The notes below the pieces were generated by a model. It saw only the letters and a list, made by a program, of their open reading frames with translations. It did no database searches and was not told where the DNA came from. Below, piece by piece: positions 1 to 12,800 of a DNA stretch of 64,000 nucleotides. The DNA is taken from positions 94,348-158,347 of the forward strand of contig WBMZ01011776.1 in assembly GCA_013400975.1 (NCBI GenBank), in the 5' to 3' direction. Made by a program: the position numbers and the translations under genes. This DNA comes from Atrichornis clamosus. Its lineage: Eukaryota > Chordata > Aves > Passeriformes > Menuridae. Position 1 is the first letter of the stretch. The number at the start of each line of letters is the position of its first letter.

Positions 1-3000
1 AAAACTTGGTTCTGACTTTAGTGCATTATTGACATCATTATGAGTCCTATCAGCAGGAAGTTACACTTGATACAAAGAGTTTCATCTTTCTGTAAGATTT
101 TTAAACTTTTGAGGGGCATCAGTAGACATCAGGTGCTATCAAAAATGTTCTTTTTGGTGAGAAATTTTTACTTTCCTATAAAGGTTCTTCCTAAGAGAAA
201 TTTTAAAACACTCTGAAAAGCAATGTTTTTCCCTGAAGAAAAGATGCTTTAATATTATTTACTTGCTATTTCCGAATTAAATAATAAGAAGAAATTTAAG
301 TGAGTTGAAATAAAAACCTGTTCTACTAGGCAAGGGGTTTTACTTTCAATGGTCACTACAGTAACTGAAATTTTTGGTGGAAAATGAATGCGTTGAAGTT
401 TAGGTTATATGACATTATATTTTAGATCCCCTTGGCACAGGAATTAGGAAGTGCAACAGTGTTTCACGCTGACAAATACAAATTAAATTAGGCCTGTCTC
501 TCTTCACTTCTGAATGCCCAAGGAGTCGGCGTGGCACAGCTCAGGAGAGCTATTTACAAACTAGAAAAACAGAAAGAAGCACAACAGAAAAACATTCTCC
601 ATGTGAACCATGGGCTTCACCCTTGTCTCTGGAAGATTTCACTCTCTCCAGAGGCATCACACCCCAAACACCCACAGAGCTCCCAGGGAACTCACCCTGC
701 TCACGACACCTCCATGTCAGCATGGACGGATCTCGGAGTCGAAGATCAAAGCAGGGACCCACTGACAACATCCAAAGCTCATCTGCCAAAGGAGTAAAAC
801 CACATTCGAGCTCCAAACTTTCCTAAAAACACGAAACCAGCCTTCTTCAGTCATCTGGTGTGCCCAGCCGGGAAGCACAGCCAGGGAAGCGCCGAGGAAC
901 TGCGGCCGTACGGGGTTTGCTCCATCTGAAATTAGGGAGCAGGGAGAAACTCGCTAGACAACAAGCTCTTTACCTCACAGCTGCCAAAGTGGGATGACAC
1001 ACACACAGAGGCAATAATTACACACTGAAATGTTACTAAAGCTGAGTTGCTCACAGATGACTTCATGGCAGCAGTGGAGTATCTCAAACCATCGCTGCTC
1101 TGCAGTTTACATACTGTTTTCAAAGGAAAATGGTTATGCACATGCATTTGGGTTGTAGATGACACCCTTTCTGTCATGCTCAGGTTATTATGTAGCGTGG
1201 AACTACTCAGAAGGCACGAAGCAGAAACAAGGAAATGACCCTAAGTGCTCCAGCAAGTGAAAATTTTTGCTGTTACTTTGAAAAATTAGAAACGACCTTA
1301 GAAAATCTCACACTTTCACAGTGATGTCAGTAAAAACACAGTGGGCATATTTAAATTTTTCCCTACCTGTGGTAGTTTCTAATGAATATGTCCCTGGAGG
1401 GGCTGTGGGAACACAACCAGTTGGGTTTCACATCCCTGTGTTCATGAGAATGGCATTTCTCAGCTTTGCTGCTTTGGAGCTCTTGAGCAATGGTTAATGC
1501 AGAATTCTGGTTTGGGGCATACCAGAAGAGTGACCATAAGTTCCTCGGCTCTTTTTATAGAGCCTTTCCATTATCACCAGAAATAGAATGTTAAAAACTC
1601 GTATGTCTTTGCAGGGAGGCCTGCAAGGTGTATTTAGAGCTGTTGGTCTTGACTTAATTATTAGATGGGAATTTAAGGGGAACTATGTAGGCAGCAAAAC
1701 AGGAATCTTTTTTTCAACTGCAGACAAGAGAAGAAAGAGTCAAGTTTGGGTGGTTTTTTTGGTAGGAGGTAGTTCAAAAACTTGGAAGTAAAACCAAAAT
1801 ATCTTCAGCTACTACAGCCTTGATCCAAACATTTTAATCCCAAGACTATGGCTTTAAAACACATCTACAGATTGCAGGTAAACTCCTGTTCATGAAGGAG
1901 GTATCTTTAAACAGGTCTGCTGGGTATTACATTTGCCTCAGATCTTGTGTGAAATGCCAGGAGCACTGCACTGTTCCTGGGAATGAATCAGCTTCCCAGG
2001 AGCTGTGTGGGGAAAGGGGCTGTGCCTGGGCTGGCTGGATTTGGCACTGGGGCATCCCTTTGGCTGGATGTGCTGAGCACACATCCAGCTTTGCCTGGCA
2101 CAAATTCACGATCTATTCCAAGCCCTGTAGCAGGAAATGTTGTTCACATCTTGCCAAATGCCTGTGCCTAAGCTAATATGTGACAGCCTTTTGATGGTCT
2201 CTTACCTGCTGGTGGAACAACCTGGAATAAGGATTGAATCCTGCCATTCCATCCTGCCTGGGAGAGCACCAGCTTAGTTCTCAACACAAACTGCGAGAAA
2301 CTTAATTGAAGTCACTCTGAGGATGGAAATAGGCAAAGCTACATTAAATCTGGGTGAAGGTGCATTTGAGGACTCTTGCTTCACCTCTGATCAACCACAG
2401 TAATAGAAATCCTTTCGCTAAGGAGAGAAAATGAATTTGGCAGCAAGCAGGACTTTGAACTCAGAAAGCAGCTATATCTGAAAGCACCCAGATCTGTGTG
2501 GTTTAGCAGAATAGGTCTGAGGTCTATTTATAATGTAGTGGCAGTTATCCAAAGAGAAAAACTGGGACAAGCTACAGCAAGAGAGGCAGAGCCCTGTTCC
2601 CAACCTGCCTATGGAAAGGTGCAGGGACTGCAGGAGCTGTTAACAGCTCACACACAGCAGAGTGGCTCCATCCTGCCTGGTCTGTGTTAACAGCTTCTCC
2701 CTGCGTTGTGAGGACAGCCTGGACTCCCTGGGCCCCGGAGTGTGGCCTTTTCTCTGCAGCTCTCAGATTTGGGGAACAGGAGCCCAGACTGTTCCTGGCT
2801 GATCTTCCTGAAAACAGCCATCGTGTGCCACACATGGGTGCTGTGAGCATGAGCTGAGCTGATTTTAAGGATGGGCTTAAGGGCCAGGAAGTGAGGCAGA
2901 ACTACAGTAAGTCACACCTGTGCAAACATTTTCTTACAGTTTTAATCATTAACCTACTCAGTCTTTATGTTCCCAGACCTGCTCCACCCTGAGATTTCTG

Positions 3001-6000
3001 ACAAGGGCAGCATTTTGCAGGAGCCATGCATGGTTTTGCAATAGGATCCATCATGACTGTGACCATTTTATAGGTCATATAGAGTTTTACAGCTGCACAA
3101 ACCTACAGTCACCAGCTGCCTCAGTTACTGAAGAGATGCCATAAAGGTCAAAAACATTAATAACATGCATCTCTTATTAAAATTACTTGAAAAGATTAAC
3201 TTTGAATAGTCTGTGCAGCACAAATAAGCTGCAGAAGCCCTATTTGGCATTATTTTGTTTTCCTAGCAAGTGTTAGACTCACTAGAAACTGAAATGGATA
3301 AAATCAAGGAAAGCCCAGATGGCAGGGAATGATCATTTGGAGATCTGCCATGTGACATCAGTGAGTCAGAGCTGTATTTGCTCTTCTGCTGATACATGAC
3401 ACCATCCCAGTCAAACTCACATTAGAAGTTATTCAGATTTTATATTCAATTCTGTGATTTTCAGTACCCCAGCAGAGTCACTAAGGGGAAAAGCAATTGT
3501 CTAAATGCATTTTTAACATTAGCTAGCAGCAAGAATAATTGTAAATTACTTATTGTCATCATCCCTTTCCCCAAGATCCTTAAAAATAATCCACAATTTG
3601 AGAATTAAAGCATTGAGCATAACAACCACCAGTAGCAGCCCCATTCCTCTGAGCATAATGTTTGAGTCACAGGAGCCTTGCATGAATTTTCACTGTGCTC
3701 TCCTCATCCTTCCCCTTGGAGTTAAACTTGTCCTGGGATCACCTCTGTGTGCTGCTACACAAAGAGCTTTTCACACCACCCCAGACAACTGAGTAGCACT
3801 TGCAAATATTTATACATTATGCTCATAAACTGCAAGATAAGAGGTTGTTTTATGCAGCTGAGCAACAGGAAAATGAATTAGCCTGCAAGTGTGTGACTAT
3901 CACCTAACAGGAGACAGCCTTGTGGAAAGTCATTCCAGGAAAATACTGGGATATCACTTACCAGTTGGTGCAGTCTGGACTGCAGGGACAAGTCAGCCTC
4001 TTTAGCAGTGTTGTGGTGCATATTTGCATAACACACATGCCTGGAGATTTGATTCCCCAAGATTCCTGCCATGAAAGAATAGTCCCATTCACAGGAGGAT
4101 GGAGAAAAGTTGCTGAAGCCTCCATCCCAAGTATATTCCCTGCAACTAAGTCACCGTGCAGCTTCTTCTTTTGCTTGGGCAAAAAACCCAAAGAGGGGTG
4201 AGTCTAGGGGGGCAAAGAAACAGCATTATTGTTGGGAATGTCAAAATTGTCCAATAGCCAGGCATCCTAACTCTTTCTTATCCCTCCAAACTATGCTTCC
4301 TGGACCCAATTCAAGCAGCTCTCAGCTGCTGCCCTGAGAGTCCTGCTCATCCCGGGGAGTAGCTCCACTCATGGCACTCCTCAATCCGTCTCTGCTGTTG
4401 CCTTCCTTTCTCCAGCTGAGCCTGGGAACATGAACATTTATATCCTGCATTTGAGCAGCACCCAGCCCTGCTGAACCAGGGCCAGAGCTCACACTAATGT
4501 ATACACAAGAGCACAGAGCAGAGATGAGGCTGATCCTACAGCTCAGCTTCTACCCACTCCCCTCCTTGCCAGAGAAACAAAGCTCCCTCCCTTCCTCCCT
4601 TATTATACTCTCTGTCCACCTGATTGAGCCCTCACTTCCACCCAAATCTCCCTAATTCCCACATCTGTGGCCAATTCCCTATGCAGGGATGGGCTCAGTA
4701 ATGATTAAGTCGAAATAAGTGCAGTAAAAATCCAGTTTATGCAAGTGGCATCAATATTTGACTTCGGGTCATAGTTATCCCTTCTCTTGGCAAAGTTACA
4801 GGGCTCTATAAGCATGGGATAATAATGAGCAATGGGGAGAATGGATCTGTGAGTCTTTTCCTGTGTCATCTCCTGCATTTGGGCTGTTCTTACTGTCCTC
4901 TGCCACTCCTAAGGCAAAAAGCAACAGCACAAAGCTACAAAGCCCTTTGCCAGCCCTCACTGGACAGATGTGCTGGGTGCTGGGTGCTTCTCCTTGTCCC
5001 TGTCCTGGGAGCTAGTCCTGCTGCTGCTGCTGCTGTGGGCACGGGCAGGGGAGAGCCTCACAAGGGCCTGAAACCTTTGGAGGAGAAAATAAAACCAGTT
5101 TTAAGACCGGGAGAGAAGCACCTTTTCCTGCTACTGGCTCTCAGTTCACAGCCACCAGGAGAGAGCCAAGTCTCCTGTGTGACACATCACACTTCAGTGA
5201 GGTCTTCCAAAGCACACACTTGGCTGGTGAGCCTCACATTCCCAACTAGGTCAGGGTTGTTCTCCAACTATTCCAGGATTAGTTTGTACCCTCGGTGAAT
5301 CTTCAGTTGTGGTGCAGAGTTTCTGGTAACGCTGAGCAGCGCAGGGGAGTGAAGCAACATGAAAATGCCTCAAGGAATACACTGTGAGGAAAGCCTGGCC
5401 CCACCTAAATGCTACTTTTTTTTTTTGGCTCAAGTTGGTGCTGCCGCTGTTTGACTCAAGTAGTTTTTGGAGGGTGAGCACCAAAACTGGGGAGGAACTT
5501 TCATGTTATAATGATTTCAGGTTGAACTAATAGTTCAGTCATTTGGTTTTTAAGAACATCAGACCTCCCTTTTTTAAAATGAAAATATTTTTATCTGTCT
5601 CATCCATCTAAATCTGGGGAATAGTTGGTTTCTGTTACCTCTCCAAAGATCTGTTTAGGCCTGTAAAAAATATGAGTGGGACAAAAATTCACCCACTTTG
5701 CATCTGCTGTAGCAGCATATGAGATAGTAACTAAAACAATATTGAGCCTCTGCAGGCCCCTTCCACTTTGTGTGAAGTTCTTTCTGGAAAATAAATGAAG
5801 CAGAATTGACGGTGAACATCTACCAGCTGGCATAAACCCTCAGATTTTGGTTCCCCAAAACAAGAGCTCTAAAGCCTGCATATCAGGATGGCACTGGGTA
5901 CATCTGCTTACATAGGCTGATGTTTGAAACGTCCATTTATTCCATTTATTCCAAAGGGAGTTCTTTGGGCAGGCACATATTGTATGTGCCCCATCATCTT

Positions 6001-9000
6001 TTCAGGATACAACTTCCCTGCCTCAGTTTCAACCCATTATTCTAATTAAAACCTCTTTTATTATGCAAATCATCATCTCTCTTTGTCAATGCTTCAATTT
6101 TCAGTAATTCAGTGCTTATTTTTAAAATAGCTGGTTTTATTTGTCCTTGCAAATCATCCTCTTGAGAAAACTTTATTTCCAGCCCTAAACTCCTCTCTTC
6201 TATATCTGATAATGAGGAACGTTGTGTTCCTGGTGTCTTCCTCTTTGCCAATTAAACGCTCCAGGCTTTCCCCCCATGACTAACAGGAACTGAGGACACC
6301 TTTTGTCTGGGTGGTTCATTATCCTCATTCTCCTTTGGAATAAGAGGAACTGTCTGGGCTAAACCTCCTACGTCAGCTTGGAAATAAATGACTTTGACTT
6401 GGTGACATGGCTGAAAACTGCTCTTTCTGGCCGAGTGAGTAGGACACTTCCTTTAGTTCCTGTAATTGGGAGCTGCTCCCGCTGGCTGACAGGGCAATTC
6501 CAGTTTCCATACCAACATTCAGGTGACTAAAATGTTGATTTTAAAGGCTGATTACAGGAATGACTGAGGAATACTGCTCTGGGGAATGATGGAGTCTGAA
6601 ACCTCGATGATTCTGCGGATGTTGGCGTCTCCCTGTGCCCACTCATTCCCTGCACTCTGAAATGGGAAGTGTTACTAATGGAGATGGAGCTCAGCCACAG
6701 GATCACAAACACACCAGGAATAGAGAAGTCCACTGAGCTCAGTTGGTTGATTTCTACTCCTTCCCAGAGAAATAAATGCTCTCCACCATGTCTCTTGAAG
6801 ATTAACACCTGATGTAGGAGAAACTGGGTCCATATTTTCTCAGTGGAAAGTATTCCAGAGTCAGAAGTAATCCCAGCCTGCATGGTGTGGGTGATGGAAA
6901 GCACGTCAGAGCCCTGTAACCACATCAGGAAGACCCAGGGTGTCTATGCTGCATGTGGCAGCACCAATTAAAACCTCTTCCTCCCAAGGCCTGGTAAATC
7001 CATGCCTGTGCCTACTGCACACAGAGACTTGTAAGAAGCATCTTTCACTGCAAGAGGATTCTCTCCAGGGTGTGCAAGCTGGTGTTAAATAGCCAAGACA
7101 CTCCTGATCACCAGCTTATCTGGGATTTTTAATGTGCATGGAATTTTTTGAGTTTGGAAGATTAACCACAACAGTGTGTTCAAAACCACTGTATAAAATT
7201 CCTATGATGGGATCCTGAAAACTTCAAGACTCAGAACCTGAGTCCACTGGCTTTATCCCTTAAAGCTGTGGGGTTGGCAGGATCCCCTGTTACGTAGCAC
7301 AGCAGCACTTGCTGGGCACACACCTCGTGGGTTTTTGAGTATTGAGGACTCCAGCAAAGATGCCTGAGCGAGTAATGTGTGGTATCAATGCCACAGAAGG
7401 GTGACAGAATGAGCTGGTGTTTGGCAAACAGAAATATGATTCTGTGTCATTAATTTGATCAGAGGCAGCAAAGCAAGACAGTGGCATTAGAGGGAGAGGA
7501 GCTGTCCAGGGGCCAGGGGGACCAGCAGCAGCCCTACACATGGTGTGGGGGCCCTCTTGTGGGCCCAGCTCTGTTGTGGACCCTCAGAAGGGATTAACGT
7601 TCATGTTTAATTAGGACAAGGGCTATTCAGACTCCAACACAGAGGGCACAACAGGCGGTGTGGCTCCAAGCTTTTCAGGCAGGGTGTACGTTTTTCTCAA
7701 CTCATTCAGAAATTACTGGAGTTTGAAAGGCACAACAGCTCAGTTTTCATGGCTGACTCGACCACTTGCATCTCAGGTATGGCTATGCTGTAAATACTGA
7801 GATGGTGGTTTTGATTTTGCTCAGGTTCATTGGTCCATTTTCACCTCCCAGAGAAGTGCAGCCCAGCTCACCTGTCCCTGCTATCTCCATCCCACACACA
7901 TTTGGCTAATTACAGCTGTCACCCTCAGACAGCAGGTGAGCACACCAAGCCCCTCCATTTCTCTTGCCCCTGTTCCAGTGTGGTCATTGGGAGCTGGGGG
8001 TTATTTGCAGTTGTCCAATCTGATCATCTCATATTAAGCACTTAGTGTGGACAATAATTAATGTCATCAATAACTGTGAGAAGACAGATTTTTACCACCT
8101 GGAAGCCTCAAAGAACAGCACAGGAACTATGTGCTGTTTCTGACCATGTTCACTGTGAAGTAATTATGCAAACTTCAAACTAAAAAATTTTGCAAGACCC
8201 TGCAAAATATGTCTGCCAAGGTGAGCAGAACCTCCACAAAACAACCCAAATAAAGATAATTTATTGCAAGGCCGTGCTCCTCCTCAGTGGAAGTGCCAGC
8301 AGTAGGAAGAGAAAGGTGCTGGTCCTGGCAAAGCTATTCCTAAAGGAATTCCTAAAATAAAAAGCTATTCCTAAAGGAGAACCAGTTTCTCTGGTTTTAC
8401 CCTATAAACTCTGTGAAAATAAAATTATGTTTGTCCTGAATGATGTTAACTAAAGAAACAAGAATTATTAGTCCTCTAGATGGTGCTACTATTTCAAATA
8501 AAGCAGCTGCATGTTTGGAGATTTTCTTGAAATATATTGCTGCAGTACCCCATGAGAAAGGACCACAGCGAGAAATCCTGACCCCAGGAAAAGAAGTGAT
8601 GCCACACAACCCAAAGCTTCATCCCACAGGGCAGTCTCTGTGAACACACTGATGCTTCTCTTTAAAAGCGGTGAATGTTTCAGTATCTTAAATGTAGAAA
8701 AATTACAAGATTTACTGATGAAAATTATCTGAGGTGGGTGTTAATGGCTGTTAACTCTGAGTGCTTTAGGGATACAAGGAAAGAAATTAAAACAATTTAC
8801 CTGTTCTTGCCCAACACAGCTGCACAGGTCCAGCCCTGAAATATGGGGCCAGCTGCCTGCAAGACAAATTTTCTTATCCTTAGTTCCTCTCTGTCCAGTC
8901 ACATTTCAAGAGGATACCAAAGATCCTGCTATTCTTTCCTCTCTTTCCAGGGCTCCCATCTGTAGTTTTGGGACATCTGCCTATTTTCTCTCTGATCTTT

Positions 9001-9669
9001 CTCCTGATTCTCTTTGTAAATCCAGCCAGATGGATTTTCAGCACCAGATTTTTCCCCCTGTGGATGATGTCAAAGTCAAGAACAAAAACTTTCTGATTTC
9101 AAGATTATTATTGTTGTACATTATTATACATCTGACCTTTGAAACATATATTCTCTATAACCACTATCTCTTACTTTGTGCAAAGTTCATCTGTTATCTA
9201 AATAAATGTCAAATTTGGGATCTTGTTAAGCCTTTAGCCTCAGTAACAGTAACTGAATTTCTGGAGTTTACTCAGGCAGTGTAAGAGAAACATTTATTTC
9301 ATTGATTTTGACTATTCAACCTTTAAAATTTCCCAGAGTATATTTGTTCTTGTGTTATGAGAAAAGAATAACGTCTTTAGATCATTCATTATTTTGTATT
9401 CTTTCCATGTCCCCATTTATTTATGAGCTTTCCGAGAAACTTTCCTCACAGGAACATCTCCCTGGGCTCTTGGTGATTTTTACTGCTCTTTTATGAGTCC
9501 TTTCCCAATGTTATAATAGTTTGGTTGGTTGGTTTTTGAGGCAGCAAAGCCACAAAATCAGGGCCTGTGCATGCTCACAAAAATACTTTTTTGAAAAAAG
9601 AGACTCTAAAAGCAGACAGAAGGTTATATTAAAAATAACCATGAAGACATGAGCTTAAACAACAAGTAG
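1..9669. other. Intergenic DNA downstream of TRPV1, no gene recognised
   Basis: I find no exon set, RNA gene or recognisable transposon here. Open frames are short (the longest, 4825-5298 on the plus strand, encodes 157 low-complexity residues) and lack conserved motifs. Simple sequence includes a (CTG)6 run near 5018-5035 and a short direct duplication (8330-8347 and 8361-8378). In other vertebrates TRPV3 lies on this side of TRPV1, on the same strand. I looked for ankyrin-repeat or pore exons resembling TRPV3 and saw none, so TRPV3 either lies further left or has only noncoding 5' exons here. Old, diverged repeats could be missed by eye. Confidence 0.6.
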
Positions 9670-9675
9670 TTTATT
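9670..9675 (-). terminator. TRPV1: Candidate TRPV1 polyadenylation signal
   Basis: AATAAA on the minus strand, about 130 nt after the TRPV1 stop codon. It is the first canonical signal after the stop and would give a short 3' UTR. Later signals are not excluded. Confidence 0.5.
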
Positions 9676-9803
9676 TAGCATATTTAGTGAATCCTTGCAC
9701 ATGGTAATTCCTAAGTCCTCTGACCTTTTTCCAAAAATTCCTGTTCTTGTAAATGAAGTGCTTTATTCCCTGCTTGTGAGGACCAGCACAGATTCAACTG
9801 GAA

Positions 9804-12800
9804 TTAGACTGACTTTGGAAGTGACTCTTTCAACACCTCACAATCTTCCGGCTCATAATAAGGTTCCAAAACAGGTTTTAATTTGACTTCTTCTGGCAGC
9901 TTGTGAGTCTCTTCTCTCCTGCTTCCATCTCTCAGAAGTGGAACCAACGTTTTCCAGTGTTTCCCTGAAACTAAAAAGGAATGGAATGGTTAATTTTCTT
10001 CCGCTCCACAGAAACAGAAGAAAATATACAAATGGTTTGAATAGGAAGCTGATGAAAGAAGAAGAAGAAAGAAGGAGGAAGGAAGAGCTTTGTGGTTTTC
10101 TTCCCCATCCTGTTCCATGAGTTTTCCGTATTACAGCTGGCAAGTACTGACTGCACAGTTAAATACTTTGGTGCTGGATGCGGAGCTCCCAGGCTGTAGG
10201 GTTTGGGGCCTCCAAAGTAGGTTCTTGGCTATGTGGCTGCCATCACACACTGCTCCATTTCCTCAGGATTTACACATTAACTGCCTTGTAAAATCTACCT
10301 CCAGAATGATAAATTCATGGGGTTTTTATTCCAGAGAGTCAAACTGTGAGTAATGAGCCCACTTCATCCTTTGCATTTTGCGCTGACTGAAAATGACATT
10401 AACTTAGTTACTGGATTATCAGTAAATGCACAGAACTGACTGCCCTCTAACAATTAATCCATGCTGCTGCTATCACCAGTGTAGCTCATATTAGGATTTA
10501 GGTCCCTGAAACCCTCACCTCTGCCAGGCTTAATAGAGAAACTGGGATTTCGTCTGAGGTCCCCACCGTACCCAGGGTCTTCGTTGATTATGCCCAGATT
10601 GGTATTCCACGTGGACCAGTTCACTTCATCAACCCTGGAGAGAGAACAACAAATATGTATTCTAAGGATCACCAGGCAACTCCAGGATCAGTTTATACCA
10701 TAAACTGCCACCTCTCAAGCCTCATATCTGACCCAAAAAACAGATTAAACTAATGCTATTAGTGCCCTACTCTTCAGAGTGCTCCAGGGGGAAAGTTCTG
10801 CTTCCCACCACCAGGTACCTTAAAGTTACTTGTCTACAAAAGATTGTTGACTTGATACACAAACAAACAGGTTACCTAAAGCACCATCTGTAATCATCTT
10901 GGCCATCAGGTGTGATCCCCACCAGGACTTGCTTCCCAGAGCGGAATGAGCGCCTCAAACAGTTCAAGTAGCTGTTCTCAATGTCCAGGATTGTGATGGC
11001 TCTCTACCACATAAAAGACAGCAGAGCACTGAGAGGCTGCTGGTCCCAGTCACACAAATCCTGAGTTCTGTCTTTATTTTAAAACCTCTGAGCTTTTATT
11101 ATTATCAACATTTTAGAGCAGAGGCTGTAGCCATCTCTGAAACATCACCCTGTGTTAATATGTCACTGAAGATCTGAAAATGCTGAATTACTGCCCCGTA
11201 ACTAGAACTGTGAAGTTCCCTTTCTTACCTCAAACAAAAAACTGATTGTGGTAAAGACTGGTTTTCCCCTTCCATAATGCCTCTCTTCAGAGTCTGATCA
11301 GGACTTTCCATCATACAAAGCCCAAATAATTTTGTCTAATTACGAGAATACTTATTTTCTTAAATTCTGAATACGGGGAACATCTGCTTAGGCAGAACAT
11401 AAAATATACACGGAAAAGGAACTGAAATACGTTTTTTAGCAGCTGTTCAGAAGAATCAGAAAGAAGCAGTGACTTGTTATTTAGAAACAGATTAGTTCCT
11501 AAAGATTCTCTTTGAACTTTCTTATGATTCCCCACACCCTCTCTCTTGGAGAGCAGCCTCACAGAACCAGCGTACCTGGAGTTTCCAGATGCTCTTGCTC
11601 TCCTGTGCAATTTTGTTCACAGTTTCCCCCATCAGTGCAATGAGCATGTTGAGCAGGAGGATGTACGTGAGGATGACATAGAGCACCAAAAGGATGACAA
11701 ACACAGACTTGAACCTGTAGTTCTCAGTGAACTCCAGGTCTCCCATCCCAATGGTGAACTTGAAAAGCTCCAGGCAGGTGTAGTAGAGGCTGTTGTAGGA
11801 GGTGCGGCCTCGCTTCACGTGGCAGCATCGGGCATAGTCAGAGATATTTGTGTCTTGCCCCTCGTTGTCATCTTCAATTAAAGTCACCACAGCTGCGGCA
11901 AAAAAAGAATCACACACACAGGATGGAAATATGATTTGAGATGATAACTTCACTGCAAGCACTGAAAATGAGCAGAAGGGTAACACATGTTCCCTACATA
12001 GTACACTGACCCCAGGGAAATGCCCTATAAAATATTCCCCATAACTGACACCCTCCCAGAAGCTGTTGCCTCAATTTTCTCTACATAGAACAGGATGACT
12101 GTTTTTCCATTGCAAAGCAGTTTGAGACCCAAGGATGAAAAGCTGTATGAAATTACTACAGATAATTGTTATTCTGAAAAGATTTTTTTTTTTAGTAATT
12201 AGGTTAATTTGTTAGTTTTCAGTTGGGAACAAATGTCTAAGCAACTTGAAAAATAAAATTTTCTGGGATTCTTTAAGGTACCAAAGAATATTACCTGTGG
12301 AAAATCCCAAGAGGAATACAAGATAGACAAACATGAAGCGACATAAATCTCTAAGGATCATCTGTAACATGGAAACAGATGAAAAGATTTTAAAACTTGA
12401 CTACAAACTGCAACAAAAATGGGTAGAAAATACTGCTTTAGCTCACAAAGGCATTTGCTGTGAACTGGCTGTTCATGCATCAAACAGTTATTTATCCTGC
12501 TGAGATAATAAATTTTAATACAGAAAACATTTTTCTCTGTTATTCATGCAACAGTTTACACACATATGCAGCCAAACAGTTTTCTCTTTGTGAGTACAAA
12601 CCACATAAAGACAGTTGGATCTTTCTTCCCCTCTTGGCTGGCTGGCTACATCATCTAGAGAGGTTTATTAGCCAGCTACAGTCTCTTAGCTAATTGCTCT
12701 GTTTGGCAACATTTGAACTATAGCTAAAGGACTTCCAGCTGGTACAAAGCTGGGCCATTTCACACCAGAGCAGTCTGCACTGTTCTCAGTCTCCTTTCAT

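Noticed and set aside
5018..5035. (CTG)6 run as a possible triplet-expansion locus
   Set aside because: Short, intergenic and not remarkable.
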